A stretch of 64,000 nucleotides of DNA from Mucilaginibacter_A sp964251965 (GTDB lineage: Bacteria > Bacteroidota > Bacteroidia > Sphingobacteriales > Sphingobacteriaceae), in assembly GCA_964251965.1 (NCBI GenBank), contig CAXULQ010000009.1:1-64000 (forward strand), written 5' to 3'. Below, piece after piece: positions 52,143 to 61,276 of this stretch. The notes under the pieces are model-generated. The model was not told where the DNA came from and made no database searches. It saw nothing but the letters and a program-made list of their open reading frames with translations. A program made the translations under genes and the position numbers. Numbering within the stretch: the first letter of the stretch is position 1; each line of letters begins with the position of its first letter.

Positions 52143-53633
52143 TTTTTCCCCTTCCTCCAACCTCAAAACTTGTGTTACAACATTTGGTATTTCATGCTGA
52201 TAATGGGTCACATAAATTAAGGTTGTGTTGCTGATCGAGCAAATAGTTTCGAGCAGATATTTAAAATAACGCTGCTGCTGTTCGTCCAGTCCCTGGCAGG
52301 GTTCATCAAAAATTAACAAAGGCGGATTTTTAACCAAAGCGCGCGCCAGCAAACAAAGCCGTTGCGTACTTGCGGTTACTTGTTTAAGCGGTTTGCGGGC
52401 GTGTTTTTCAATTTTAAGAACTGTCATCCAACGCAAAGCAAGTACAGCTTTTTCTGGGTTCGATGGACGAAACAGACCAAGCGTATCGTAAAAACCGGAT
52501 TCGATTACTTGCAAGCAAGAGCTTTCGGCCGGGAAATACTGATGCAGTTCCGGCGATACAAAACCAATCTTCTTTTTAATGTCCCAAATGCTTTCGCCCG
52601 TGCCTCTTTTACGGTCGAAAAGTACAATTTTGTTGGCATAAGCTTGCGGGTTATCACCATTAACCAAACTAAGCAAAGTAGATTTTCCGGCCCCGTTTGG
52701 CCCGAGCAAAGCCCATCTTTCGCCGGGCAAAACCTGCCAGTTGATGTTGTTCAAAACCTGTTTTTCGCCGTAGCGGATGTTCACATTTTCCATGGAAATT
52801 ATGGTGTTAAAAGAAGCATCTGGCTTAATAGCAAGCAAGGCTTTCAATTCGGTTACATCAATTGGCGGCGTTTGCAGTTTCAAATCTTCCGGTTTAAATG
52901 CTTCTTTTAGCACTATTTTTTCTAATTTTTGCTGATGTAAAATGGCAATATGCGTTATCGCTTCCGGGATTTCTTGCGGAGAAGTTGCCATCACAATTGT
53001 AATCCCGCTTGCAGAAATTTCGGTCAGCAATTGATTAAATTCTGCCCTGGTTTGCACATCCAAACCTGCAAGCGGATTATCCAACAATAACAAACTTGGA
53101 TGTTTTAACAAAGCCGCCGCAATTAAAAGCCGCTTGGTTTCGCCGTTGGATAATTTGATTAATTGTTTGTCCAGCAACGGTTCTAATTTTAGTTTGTTAA
53201 TTGTATGGTTATAAGTCCAAATTAGGTTTGTATTGGTGTTGGTATTGATTTTTTGAAGATAAGTTTCTACCGTTGGCGCATCTTCCGAATCTGATGAATT
53301 GTAGCGTTGCTGATAGTAAAAATCCTTTGTGTTGGCCAGGTTGCGGAAATGATGTTTGGAAGCAACCAAGGCCATCATTTTTTTAGGTGTAAAAGAAGCA
53401 TCGCCCAAATGTTGCTGCTTTACATCTTCATAAAAATGATAGATAATTTTACCGTTCGAGATGTGCAAATTACCTGCAATTGTTTGCAGCAAAGCACTTT
53501 TGCCCGAACCGCTTTCGCCAACCAAAGCTAAATGTTGTCCTGCTTCAACCTCAAAACTTAAATTTTGAAATAACGTACAAAATGAATTACTGACTTGGAT
53601 ATTGTCAACTGTGAGAATAATCGGCTTTAGCAT
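52131..53633 (-). CDS. Double ABC ATP-binding protein, ModF-like
   Basis: 500 aa with two ATPase domains and no membrane helix: Walker A GESGSGKS and GPNGAGKS, signatures LSNGETKRLLIA and VTASTQRLCLLA, and Walker B LLLLDNP and LLIFDEP. The second signature lacks the canonical SGGQ, yet the Walker motifs are intact. The layout is that of ModF/PhrA. The transported or regulated substrate is unknown. Motif copies occur at 52808, 52898 and 53390, in two frames. Confidence 0.85.
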   Translation of the reverse strand: MLKPIILTVDNIQVSNSFCTLFQNLSFEVEAGQHLALVGESGSGKSALLQTIAGNLHISNGKIIYHFYEDVKQQHLGDASFTPKKMMALVASKHHFRNLANTKDFYYQQRYNSSDSEDAPTVETYLQKINTNTNTNLIWTYNHTINKLKLEPLLDKQLIKLSNGETKRLLIAAALLKHPSLLLLDNPLAGLDVQTRAEFNQLLTEISASGITIVMATSPQEIPEAITHIAILHQQKLEKIVLKEAFKPEDLKLQTPPIDVTELKALLAIKPDASFNTIISMENVNIRYGEKQVLNNINWQVLPGERWALLGPNGAGKSTLLSLVNGDNPQAYANKIVLFDRKRGTGESIWDIKKKIGFVSPELHQYFPAESSCLQVIESGFYDTLGLFRPSNPEKAVLALRWMTVLKIEKHARKPLKQVTASTQRLCLLARALVKNPPLLIFDEPCQGLDEQQQRYFKYLLETICSISNTTLIYVTHYQHEIPNVVTQVLRLEEGEKVNG

Positions 53634-53790
53634 ATTTTGTATATAAAAGCTTTGGTTTTAAAAATGTACTGCTTGTGCAAACATAGAAAGTAAGATAACC
53701 AGGAAATGAAAAAAACGGCATTTGTACATTCAATTTTTACCTCTTCGGCAAAGAGGCAACATTTAGTTATCTCAAAAAGACTTTGTTGGT

Positions 53791-56100
53791 ATGAAGTTTA
53801 GTGCATTAAAAGGTTCGTTAATTTATATCATTTGCTGTATTGTATGGTTCATTGTCGGTGCTGGCATAGTTGTACTTTTTCAGGGTCAGCTGGCAAGGTT
53901 GCCTTCCATAATACTCCAAATAACAATACCGTTTTTATTTGTGCTGATGAACGCGTTTGTTGTTTATAAACTGCTTAAACTCAATAACAAATCTGTCGCG
54001 CAAAAAGAGTCAGACTTTTTTAATTTATATGTTGGCAACCCCAACCCTTTATGGATTTATGACCCGGTAACTTTTAAATTTTTATCGGTAAACAATGCTG
54101 CCGTAACTGCTTACGGATATTCAAGGGAAGAATTTTTGAAGATGAGCATCCAGGATATTCGTCCGCCGGAGGATTTTCAAAAAGTAGCAGAATCATCTAA
54201 AAAAGTAAGCAGCACACAATTTACATCTGGTATTTGGCGGCATATCAAAAAAGACGGTTCTATCATTTATGTCAATATAACTTCACACAAAATTAAGTTT
54301 GAACAGCAGGATTGCAATATGGTGCTGGCAACCGATACAACAGACTGGATAGAATACGAACTGGAACTGAAGCAGATGAACCAGGTTTTGCAGAAAGAAA
54401 AGCAAAAACTAAAAGAAACAGAAAAAATAGCCAAAGTATCGGGATGGGAATATTTTATTGAAGACGGTTCATTGATCTGGTCGGACGAATTATATGGGAT
54501 TTTTGATATGAACCAGGAATCAGAAAAAGTAAATTATAGTTTGATCTTAAAATCTGTACACAGGGAAGACTTGTTTGCTTATAACCTGGCGATAGAAAAC
54601 TTATTAAAACACGGTAAAGATTTAGATATAGAGTATCGTTTCATCACCAAAAGCGGTAAGGCTAAATATGCAAAAGTGCTGGGGAAGATGCAATATTTTA
54701 ACAATAAAATGTTTAAAGTGCAAGGGACGATGCAGGATATTACGGAGTTTAAACTAATCCAATTAGAAAAAAATATATACCAGCAGCGTTTAAAAACTAC
54801 CTTAAATAATATTAACGACAGTTTCTTTTTTATCAACCGTAATTGGGTAATTACCGCACTTAACAACAATTGCGAAAAGATAATGGGGCGCAAGCAGGAG
54901 GATATTATTTACCGTAGTTATTTAGAAATTTTTCCGAACCCTGTAAACCTGAAGTTTTACAGCAATTTTAAAAAAGTGCTTGAAGAAGGCGTACCTGTTA
55001 ATTTTGAAGAGTACAGCCCGCACAACAAAAGCTGGTATTGTGTAAATGCTTATCCTACAGATGAAGGTGCAGCTATTTATTTGTTAGATATTACAGAGGA
55101 CAAAGAAAAAGATTTACGGCTAAAAGAAGCATTAGAACGTTATGATTTGGTTGGAAAAGCCACACAGGATGTAATTTATGATTGTGATGTAATTTATGAT
55201 AAAATCCAATATAGCCACAACATTAACCAGTTGCTTGGTATGCCTGATGATGAAACCGCAGCTGATAGTTTAGCCTGGTGGAAAGGCCGCATCCATCCGG
55301 ATGATTTAAAGCGTGTAATTAAAACTTACAAAACGGCCGTCAAAAACAAAACTACAAATTGCGGCATAGAGTACAGGATAAGAACAAATAGTGGTTTATA
55401 TAAATACGTTTACGACCAAGGTTATCTGCAATATAATCAAGACCAAAAGTTTGTACGAATGATTGGTGCTTTTAAAGATATTGATAAACTAAAACGCTTT
55501 GATGATGAGAACAGGCGGCTTGCAGATATTATTACCAAAGTGAATAATATGATCGTAATTCAGGATACAAGCCATAAAATTACATGGGTAAACAAAGCAT
55601 TTGAAAACGCCACTGGTTACACTTTATGTGAGGTAGTGGGCAAATACCCGGAGTTGCTGCAAGGGCCGGAAACAGATTTAAGTACTGCCGCTACTATTAT
55701 TGCCGACAAAAAAAATTATAAAAACTTTTCTTACGATATCATCAACTATACCAAACAGGGAAAAAAATATTGGGTAAATATTGAATTTACGCCTTTGTTT
55801 ACTGCTGAAGGTGAGCCTGATGGTTATATTTCTATTCATAATGATATTACCATCCGTAAAGAAAAAGAAGAAAAAGTGGGCCGGCAAAACGAAATTTTAA
55901 GAAGTATTGCCTGGATGGGTTCGCATGAATTGCGGCGCCCTGTTGCTTCTATTTTAGGTTTGATCGAACTCATTACCGAAACCGAGGATGAAGATGATAA
56001 AAACGAATCTATCAAGCTGATGCAAACTTGTACACAACATTTGGATGAGATCATCCATAAAATTAACCACCGGATAGAACAGGAAATTTCGGAAGATTAG
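53791..56100 (+). CDS. Membrane multi-PAS protein ending in a DHp domain without an ATPase domain
   Basis: 769 aa. Two N-terminal membrane helices (about 8-30 and 38-58) are followed by about five PAS domains (for example FKFLSVNNAAVTAYGYSREE, KITWVNKAFENATGYTLCEV with PAC). The last 60 residues form a HisKA-like helical hairpin with H712 (WMGSHELRRPVASILGLIEL) and stop without an HATPase domain. Nothing ATPase-like follows in any frame. It may be phosphorylated in trans or be a signal platform; similar C-termini occur in other Bacteroidota PAS proteins. A motif copy is at 55121. Confidence 0.82.
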   Translation: MKFSALKGSLIYIICCIVWFIVGAGIVVLFQGQLARLPSIILQITIPFLFVLMNAFVVYKLLKLNNKSVAQKESDFFNLYVGNPNPLWIYDPVTFKFLSVNNAAVTAYGYSREEFLKMSIQDIRPPEDFQKVAESSKKVSSTQFTSGIWRHIKKDGSIIYVNITSHKIKFEQQDCNMVLATDTTDWIEYELELKQMNQVLQKEKQKLKETEKIAKVSGWEYFIEDGSLIWSDELYGIFDMNQESEKVNYSLILKSVHREDLFAYNLAIENLLKHGKDLDIEYRFITKSGKAKYAKVLGKMQYFNNKMFKVQGTMQDITEFKLIQLEKNIYQQRLKTTLNNINDSFFFINRNWVITALNNNCEKIMGRKQEDIIYRSYLEIFPNPVNLKFYSNFKKVLEEGVPVNFEEYSPHNKSWYCVNAYPTDEGAAIYLLDITEDKEKDLRLKEALERYDLVGKATQDVIYDCDVIYDKIQYSHNINQLLGMPDDETAADSLAWWKGRIHPDDLKRVIKTYKTAVKNKTTNCGIEYRIRTNSGLYKYVYDQGYLQYNQDQKFVRMIGAFKDIDKLKRFDDENRRLADIITKVNNMIVIQDTSHKITWVNKAFENATGYTLCEVVGKYPELLQGPETDLSTAATIIADKKNYKNFSYDIINYTKQGKKYWVNIEFTPLFTAEGEPDGYISIHNDITIRKEKEEKVGRQNEILRSIAWMGSHELRRPVASILGLIELITETEDEDDKNESIKLMQTCTQHLDEIIHKINHRIEQEISED

Positions 56101-56132
56101 CTTTGTATTACAACCCTATTAAAAAAGTATCG

Positions 56133-56144
56133 TAAAAGAAGCAA
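56133..56144 (-). repeat. Dispersed motif, one mismatch
   Basis: TAAAAGAAGCAA, 33 bases 3' of the PAS protein stop. Confidence 0.52.
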
Positions 56145-56195
56145 TACCTTATTTGTTTAGTTAATTTGCTTTCTTCTATAGTTACACTTCATTAT

Positions 56196-58211
56196 ATGTC
56201 TTTTTTGAAAAATATATTTTTAACAGTTTTTGTCTGCTCTATAATTTTTATGGAAGGTTGTAAAGCCCAAAAGGCAGACACTTCAAAATACAATCATCAG
56301 GAATTATTTGGGCCGATCAACTGGCCGGTTCCCGCAAGTCAGGTTCGCTCGGCAAACGGCAGCCCGGGCCCGCAATACTGGCAAAACAAAGCAGATTACA
56401 CTATCCGGGCTACGTTAAGCGAAAAAGATACTTCTGTAACGGGTAAAGTTATGATCAGCTATACCAACAACAGTCCGGATAAGCTGGATTATTTGTGGTT
56501 GCAGCTTGATCAAAATCTGTTTAAACCTGATTCGCGCGGCGCTTTAACTACGCCCGTTACCGGAGACCGCTTTGATGTAAAAGGTTTTGGCAGAGGCGGT
56601 TACCACATCACTTCGGTAACAATTACTTATAAAAACAAAAGTTATACCGTAAAACCAGTAATTACCGATTCGCGTATGCAGCTCCGTTTAGCAGAAACTT
56701 TAAATGCTAATGGCGACAAAGTTCAGGTAGAAATAAACTATGATTTCGCCATTCCGGTTTACGGTGCCGATCGGATGGGGCAATTAAAAACCCGCAACGG
56801 CTACATTTACGAAGTAGCGCAATGGTATCCGCGGATGTGTGTTTATGATGATGTGGAAGGATGGAACACGTTGCCATACATGGGTTTGGGCGAGTTTTAT
56901 TGTGAGTATGGCAATTTTGATTATTACATTACTGCACCTGCAAATATGCTGGTTTTTGGTTCCGGTGATTTACAAAACCCGGCAGAAGTTTTAACTGCCA
57001 AACAGATCAGCAGGTTGGAAGAAGCAAGTAAAAGCGGCCAAACGGTAATGATTGTTTCTAAAGAAGAAATTGGCCTGCCCGAAACCCGTCCAGCTGCAAA
57101 AGAAACGCTGACCTGGCATTTCAACATGAAAAACAGCCGTGATGTTGCTTGGGCAGCTTCCAAAGCTTTTATGTGGGACGCGGCAAAAGTTAACTTGCCT
57201 TCTGGTAAAAAAGTAATTTCTCAGTCTGCTTACCCGGTTGAAAGTGCAGGCAATAATTCCTGGGGACGATCGACAGAATATTTAAAAAACAGTATCGAGA
57301 TTTACTCAAAAGCTTACATCGAATATCCCTGGAACTCGGCAACCAATATTTCTGGCGTAGCTTTAGGGATGGAATATCCAGGTATTATCTTTTGTTTAAA
57401 CAACTTGAAAAACGAAAGTTTATGGGGAGACGTTACACACGAAATTGGCCATAATTGGTTCCCGATGATCGTTGGTTCTAACGAACGTAAATTTATGTGG
57501 CAGGATGAAGGGTTTAATACTTTTATCAACCAATATGCCAGCGAACAGTTTAATAACGGAGAATACAATCATCCTGCAAACCGGCCTGCAAAAGCGATTG
57601 CAAGGGAAATGGTAAGTAATACAGATCCTTTGATGACTCCTCCGGAAGCAATGGACATGCATGATTACAGCTTGTATTACAACAAAACCTCCTTGTGTCT
57701 GGATATGTTACGAAATGTGGTTTTAGGCCCGGAACGTTTTGATTATGCTTTCAAAATTTACATCAACCGTTGGGCATTCAAACATCCGCAGCCATATGAC
57801 TTTTTTAGGACGATAAACGATGCTGCCGGTGAAGATTTGAACTGGTTTTGGAAAGAATGGTTTTTCACCAACTGGAAACTCGACCAGGCCGTAACAGGTG
57901 TACAATATATTTTAACGCATCCGGCAAATGGGGCGTTGATCACTTTAACAAACAAGGAAAAAATAGCGATGCCAGTTGATCTGATAATCACGCAAGCAAA
58001 CGGCAAAGTGGAAACACTCCATTTACCGGTAGAAATTTGGCAGCGTAGCGGAACATGGACTTTTAAATATCCGAGTGTGAGCAAAATAGTATCTATAGAA
58101 ATCGACCCGGACCATCAGTTGCCGGACATTGACCGCAGCAACAATACTTACAAAGAAGGTTTTAAACTGAATACGCAAATCCTAAACAAAAAAAGAGAGG
58201 TTGGCCGTTAG
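56196..58211 (+). CDS. M1 family metallopeptidase, probable lipoprotein
   Basis: 671 aa from the ATG at 56196. The N-terminus MSFLKNIFLTVFVCSIIFME followed by GC suggests a lipobox. The zinc site H415-E416-x-x-H419 with E438 (MWQDEGFNTF) is complete. It is a paralogue of 44718-46721 (shared EVAQWYPRMCVYDD/EIAQWFPRLCVYDD and HNWFPMIVGSNER blocks). Its 3' end overlaps its own terminator. Confidence 0.92.
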   Translation: MSFLKNIFLTVFVCSIIFMEGCKAQKADTSKYNHQELFGPINWPVPASQVRSANGSPGPQYWQNKADYTIRATLSEKDTSVTGKVMISYTNNSPDKLDYLWLQLDQNLFKPDSRGALTTPVTGDRFDVKGFGRGGYHITSVTITYKNKSYTVKPVITDSRMQLRLAETLNANGDKVQVEINYDFAIPVYGADRMGQLKTRNGYIYEVAQWYPRMCVYDDVEGWNTLPYMGLGEFYCEYGNFDYYITAPANMLVFGSGDLQNPAEVLTAKQISRLEEASKSGQTVMIVSKEEIGLPETRPAAKETLTWHFNMKNSRDVAWAASKAFMWDAAKVNLPSGKKVISQSAYPVESAGNNSWGRSTEYLKNSIEIYSKAYIEYPWNSATNISGVALGMEYPGIIFCLNNLKNESLWGDVTHEIGHNWFPMIVGSNERKFMWQDEGFNTFINQYASEQFNNGEYNHPANRPAKAIAREMVSNTDPLMTPPEAMDMHDYSLYYNKTSLCLDMLRNVVLGPERFDYAFKIYINRWAFKHPQPYDFFRTINDAAGEDLNWFWKEWFFTNWKLDQAVTGVQYILTHPANGALITLTNKEKIAMPVDLIITQANGKVETLHLPVEIWQRSGTWTFKYPSVSKIVSIEIDPDHQLPDIDRSNNTYKEGFKLNTQILNKKREVGR

Positions 58212-58226
58212 GCAACCTCTCTTTTT
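58190..58226 (+). terminator. Terminator overlapping the end of the M1 gene
   Basis: AAAAAGAGAGGTTG (58190-58203) and CAACCTCTCTTTTT (58213-58226), a 14-bp perfect stem. Its left arm and loop contain the last codons and the TAG stop. Confidence 0.9.
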
Positions 58227-58230
58227 GTTG

Positions 58231-58242
58231 ATGCTTCTTTTA
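58231..58242 (+). repeat. Dispersed motif, exact core
   Basis: ATGCTTCTTTTA followed by CTGCATTAAAAAT, between the convergent M1 and dnaJ genes. Confidence 0.7.
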
Positions 58243-58259
58243 CTGCATTAAAAATTGGA

Positions 58260-59423
58260 TTATTCAAAATATTCTTTCATCCGTTCTATAAAACTTTTTT
58301 CGTTTTTACCGGGATTTGGTTTGAAGTTAGGCGAGTTTTGCAGCTTTTCCAAAATATCGCGCTCTTCGCGGCTTACTATTTTTGGTGTCCAAATGTTGAT
58401 ATGCACCAACTGGTCGCCGCGCTGGTAAGAATTAACTTCAGGAACACCTTTTGATTTTAAGCGCAGTATTTTTCCGCCTTGCGTTCCCGGTTCAATCTTG
58501 ATCTTTGCTTTCCCGTCTATCGTAGGTACTTCTACTGTTGTACCAATTACGGCATCTACAAAATTAACATGCAGATCATAAATGATGTTGTTGCCATCGC
58601 GTTTTAAAGTTTCGTGTGGGATTTCCTCGATCAAAATAATTAAATCTCCCGGAACGCCGCCTCTTGGTGCAGCATTTCCTTTTCCGCTCATGCTTAATTG
58701 CATGCCTTCACTCACTCCGGCAGGAATATTGATGCTGATAGTTTCTTCTCCGCGAACAATACCATCACCGTGGCAAACATTACATTTTGAAGTGATGGTA
58801 GAACCTTCGCCGTTACAGGTAGGGCAGGTGCTGGTAGTTTGCATTTGGCCCAAAATCGTGTTTGTCACCCTTCGCACTGCGCCAGAACCGCCGCAAGTTT
58901 TACAAGTTTGAAAAGACGATTTATCCTTAGCGCCTGTACCTTCGCAAGTATCGCAAAGAACCTGTTTGTTTACTTTTACCTTTTTTTCAACACCGTTGGC
59001 AATTTCTTCCAGTGTTAGTTTAACCTTGATCCTTAAATTGGTTCCGCGTGTTGTTTTGCGGCCATTGCTGCTTTGCCTGCCTCCGCCAAAAAAGCTGTCA
59101 AACGGACTGCCGCCGCCGCCAAAAATATCTCCAAACTGGCTGAAGATATCTTCCATGTTCATACCGCCAGGGCCTTGTCCGCCGCCATTAGGAGACTGTG
59201 CATTTGCTGCATGCCCAAACTGGTCGTAACGCTGGCGTTTATCCGGCTTGCTTAAAACTTCGTATGCTTCGGCAGCTTCCTTAAAGTTTTCTTCGGATTG
59301 TTTGTCGCCAGGGTTTTTATCCGGATGATATTTAATGGCCATTTTGCGGTAAGCCTTCTTAATTTCATCCACGTCGGCACCTTTAGCAACACCCAGTATA
59401 TCGTAATAATCTCTTTTTGCCAT
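58260..59423 (-). CDS. dnaJ: Chaperone DnaJ
   Basis: 387 aa. The J domain contains HPD (YHPDKNPGD), followed by a Gly/Phe region and four zinc motifs CDTCEGTG, CKTCGGSG, CPTCNGEG and CNVCHGDG. The C-terminal peptide-binding domains are complete. It works with DnaK and GrpE in protein folding. grpE lies just upstream on the same strand; dnaK is not in the window. Confidence 0.98.
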   Translation of the reverse strand: MAKRDYYDILGVAKGADVDEIKKAYRKMAIKYHPDKNPGDKQSEENFKEAAEAYEVLSKPDKRQRYDQFGHAANAQSPNGGGQGPGGMNMEDIFSQFGDIFGGGGSPFDSFFGGGRQSSNGRKTTRGTNLRIKVKLTLEEIANGVEKKVKVNKQVLCDTCEGTGAKDKSSFQTCKTCGGSGAVRRVTNTILGQMQTTSTCPTCNGEGSTITSKCNVCHGDGIVRGEETISINIPAGVSEGMQLSMSGKGNAAPRGGVPGDLIILIEEIPHETLKRDGNNIIYDLHVNFVDAVIGTTVEVPTIDGKAKIKIEPGTQGGKILRLKSKGVPEVNSYQRGDQLVHINIWTPKIVSREERDILEKLQNSPNFKPNPGKNEKSFIERMKEYFE

Positions 59424-59432
59424 TTTATTTAT

Positions 59433-59505
59433 TAGCTATCAGCTGTAAGCTATCAGGTGTCAGCTAATCCATTAGCAATGATCCATCAACTAAAAGCTAT
59501 CAACT
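59433..59505. repeat. Degenerate AGCTATCA repeats between grpE and dnaJ
   Basis: The words TAGCTATCAGCTGTAAG, CTATCAGGTGTCAGCTAATC and AAAGCTATCAAC repeat a roughly 12-14 base unit imperfectly. Similar words lie at 52004-52142. Confidence 0.5.
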
Positions 59506-59515
59506 TTCTACTTCT

Positions 59516-60136
59516 TTATGCGCCTACAATCACCTTTGCGTACCGAATCACTTTGTCGTTCAACAAATAACCTTCTTCCAAAACATCTACAATTTTACCT
59601 TTTAAAGATTCATCAGGCGCAGGAATATTGGTAACCGCTTCGTGTATATCGGCATCAAACGGCTGGCCTTTTGATACCATTTCTTTCAAGCCTTTTTGAA
59701 CCATAATATTTTTAAACTTGTTCTGTACCAAGCTTATGCCTTCTTTTACGGCAGCCACATCTTTAGCGTTTTCTATGGCACGGCTTGCGCGTTCCAAATC
59801 ATCTAAAACGGGCAATAAAGAAACAATTACATCTTTACCTGCAGTTTGCAACAGTTCTACACGTTCTTTAGAAGTGCGGCGTTTATAATTATCAAACTCG
59901 GCATATAAGCGTAAAAACTTATCGTTTGCCAGTGTAAGTTCTTCTTTCAGCTTGTCCTCTGCAGCAAAATCCGGTGTAACAGGTTCTGATTCTGCATCTT
60001 CCGTTCCGTTTTTTTGGTTTTGCCGTGCTTCGTTTACCTGCTGAAATTCATCAAAAATCTCATCCATATTATTTGGTTTTTCTTCAGAAGCGGGTTCTTC
60101 CTTTTTCATCTTCTTCAGTATATCATTAAAATTCAT
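59516..60136 (-). CDS. grpE: Nucleotide exchange factor GrpE
   Basis: 206 aa. An acidic, coiled-coil N-terminus is followed by the GrpE core LRLYAEFDNYKRRTSKERVE and the C-terminal beta domain (VLEEGYLLNDKVIRYAKVIV). It releases ADP from DnaK. It is upstream of dnaJ, separated by 92 bases containing the AGCTATCA repeats. Confidence 0.97.
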   Translation of the reverse strand: MNFNDILKKMKKEEPASEEKPNNMDEIFDEFQQVNEARQNQKNGTEDAESEPVTPDFAAEDKLKEELTLANDKFLRLYAEFDNYKRRTSKERVELLQTAGKDVIVSLLPVLDDLERASRAIENAKDVAAVKEGISLVQNKFKNIMVQKGLKEMVSKGQPFDADIHEAVTNIPAPDESLKGKIVDVLEEGYLLNDKVIRYAKVIVGA

Positions 60137-60182
60137 AATGTAATCTTTGCTTCAACAACATTCCTGCCATCTGCTAAAAGCC

Positions 60183-60198
60183 GTCAGGCTGTCAGGCT
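60183..60198 (+). repeat. Tandem GTCAGGCT repeat
   Basis: Two exact copies of the 8-base unit in the spacer upstream of grpE. Confidence 0.6.
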
Positions 60199-60283
60199 GT
60201 TGTAATCGGAGGGTTTTATTCTGTCTGCATCAAAATTAAATTCTGGCAGCAAAATTGGCAGTACGGTTAATATTTTATGCCGA

Positions 60284-60295
60284 TAAAAACAGCAT
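60284..60295 (-). repeat. Dispersed motif, sister core
   Basis: TAAAAACAGCAT; the complement continues TCGGCATAAAAT. It lies 29 bases 3' of the ftsE stop. Confidence 0.6.
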
Positions 60296-60324
60296 CCAAA
60301 TCTAAGAAATCTGTTTGTTAGGAT

Positions 60325-61008
60325 TTAAACCAGCTGAACGTTGTCCACGATCTTACCATTCTCGCATTTTATGATCCGAGAAGGAAAAGTGCGGATAATA
60401 TGATAATCATGCGTGGCAACCAGTACGGCTGTTTCGCCGAGGCTGATCTGTTTTAGCAGCATTACAATTTCTTCGGAAGTATCCGGATCGAGGTTTCCGG
60501 TTGGTTCATCGGCCAAAATCACTTCCGGTTCGTTTAGCAAAGCACGTGCAATAACAACGCGTTGCTGCTCTCCGCCAGAAAGTTCATGCGGCATTTTTTT
60601 CAATTTAGACCGTAAACCTACTTTCTCCAAAACATCCAAAATGCGTTCGCCAATTAGTTTTTTATCTTTCCAACCGGTTGCTTTTAAAACAAATTCGAGG
60701 TTTTTTTCTACTGTACGATCAGAAAGCAATTGAAAATCCTGGAAAACGATGCCTAATTTACGGCGCAAAAAAGGAACGTCTTTATTGGCGAGTTTCTTTA
60801 AATTGTAACTTCCGGCGTGGCCTTCGCCGTTTGTTAAATGCAAATCGCCGTACAATATTTTCAGCAAACTGCTTTTACCAGAACCCGTTTGGCCAATCAG
60901 CCAAACAAATTCGCCTTTGTTAATTTGCAGGTTTACGTCAGAAAGCACCAAGTGTTTCTGCTGAAAAACATCTATATTTTGAAGGCTGATTACCGTATTT
61001 CCAATCAT
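60325..61008 (-). CDS. ftsE: FtsE-like ABC ATP-binding protein
   Basis: 227 aa. Walker A GQTGSGKS at 39-46, signature LSGGEQQRVVIA, Walker B VILADEPTGNLD. FtsE with FtsX regulates cell wall hydrolysis at division. ftsX is not next to it here; a 67-aa gene ends 2 bases upstream. LolD-type lipoprotein exporters have similar sequences, so the assignment to FtsE is likely but not certain. Confidence 0.85.
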   Translation of the reverse strand: MIGNTVISLQNIDVFQQKHLVLSDVNLQINKGEFVWLIGQTGSGKSSLLKILYGDLHLTNGEGHAGSYNLKKLANKDVPFLRRKLGIVFQDFQLLSDRTVEKNLEFVLKATGWKDKKLIGERILDVLEKVGLRSKLKKMPHELSGGEQQRVVIARALLNEPEVILADEPTGNLDPDTSEEIVMLLKQISLGETAVLVATHDYHIIRTFPSRIIKCENGKIVDNVQLV

Positions 61009-61010
61009 TT

Positions 61011-61214
61011 TTAAAGTTCCAGTTTTAGGATTTGACCAAATGGAAGGTCTTTCACAATATTCATTATTTGTTCTGCTTTTTCGGTCAGCCCAAGTTTATC
61101 TAAAGATTTATCCGGCCTGTCTACCCGAAAATAAGCCAGCAATGTAAACTGCTCGTCGCGCAGTTGCACATAATCTGGTATTTTGGCCACGCCTTTTACT
61201 TTAATAATGTACAT
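61011..61214 (-). CDS. Small conserved protein upstream of ftsE
   Basis: 67 aa. Not recognised. It contains YIIKVKGVAKIPDYVQLRDE and YFRVDRPDKSLDKLGLTEKA. Only 2 bases separate its stop from the ftsE ATG, so the two are translated together; it may assist FtsE, but this is inferred. Confidence 0.75.
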   Translation of the reverse strand: MYIIKVKGVAKIPDYVQLRDEQFTLLAYFRVDRPDKSLDKLGLTEKAEQIMNIVKDLPFGQILKLEL

Positions 61215-61253
61215 CTGCCAAAGTTAAAATTTATGCAAGGGTTTTATGTGCCC

Positions 61254-61265
61254 ATGCTTCTTTTA
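61254..61265 (+). repeat. Dispersed motif, exact core
   Basis: ATGCTTCTTTTA followed by TCATGCAAAAATC, 11 bases 3' of the acyl-CoA reductase stop. Confidence 0.7.
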
Positions 61266-61276
61266 TCATGCAAAAA

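Noticed and set aside
56101..56165. A frameshifted HATPase domain after the PAS protein
   Set aside because: The 95 bases before the next gene are non-coding and that gene is an M1 peptidase; no N- or G-box is seen.
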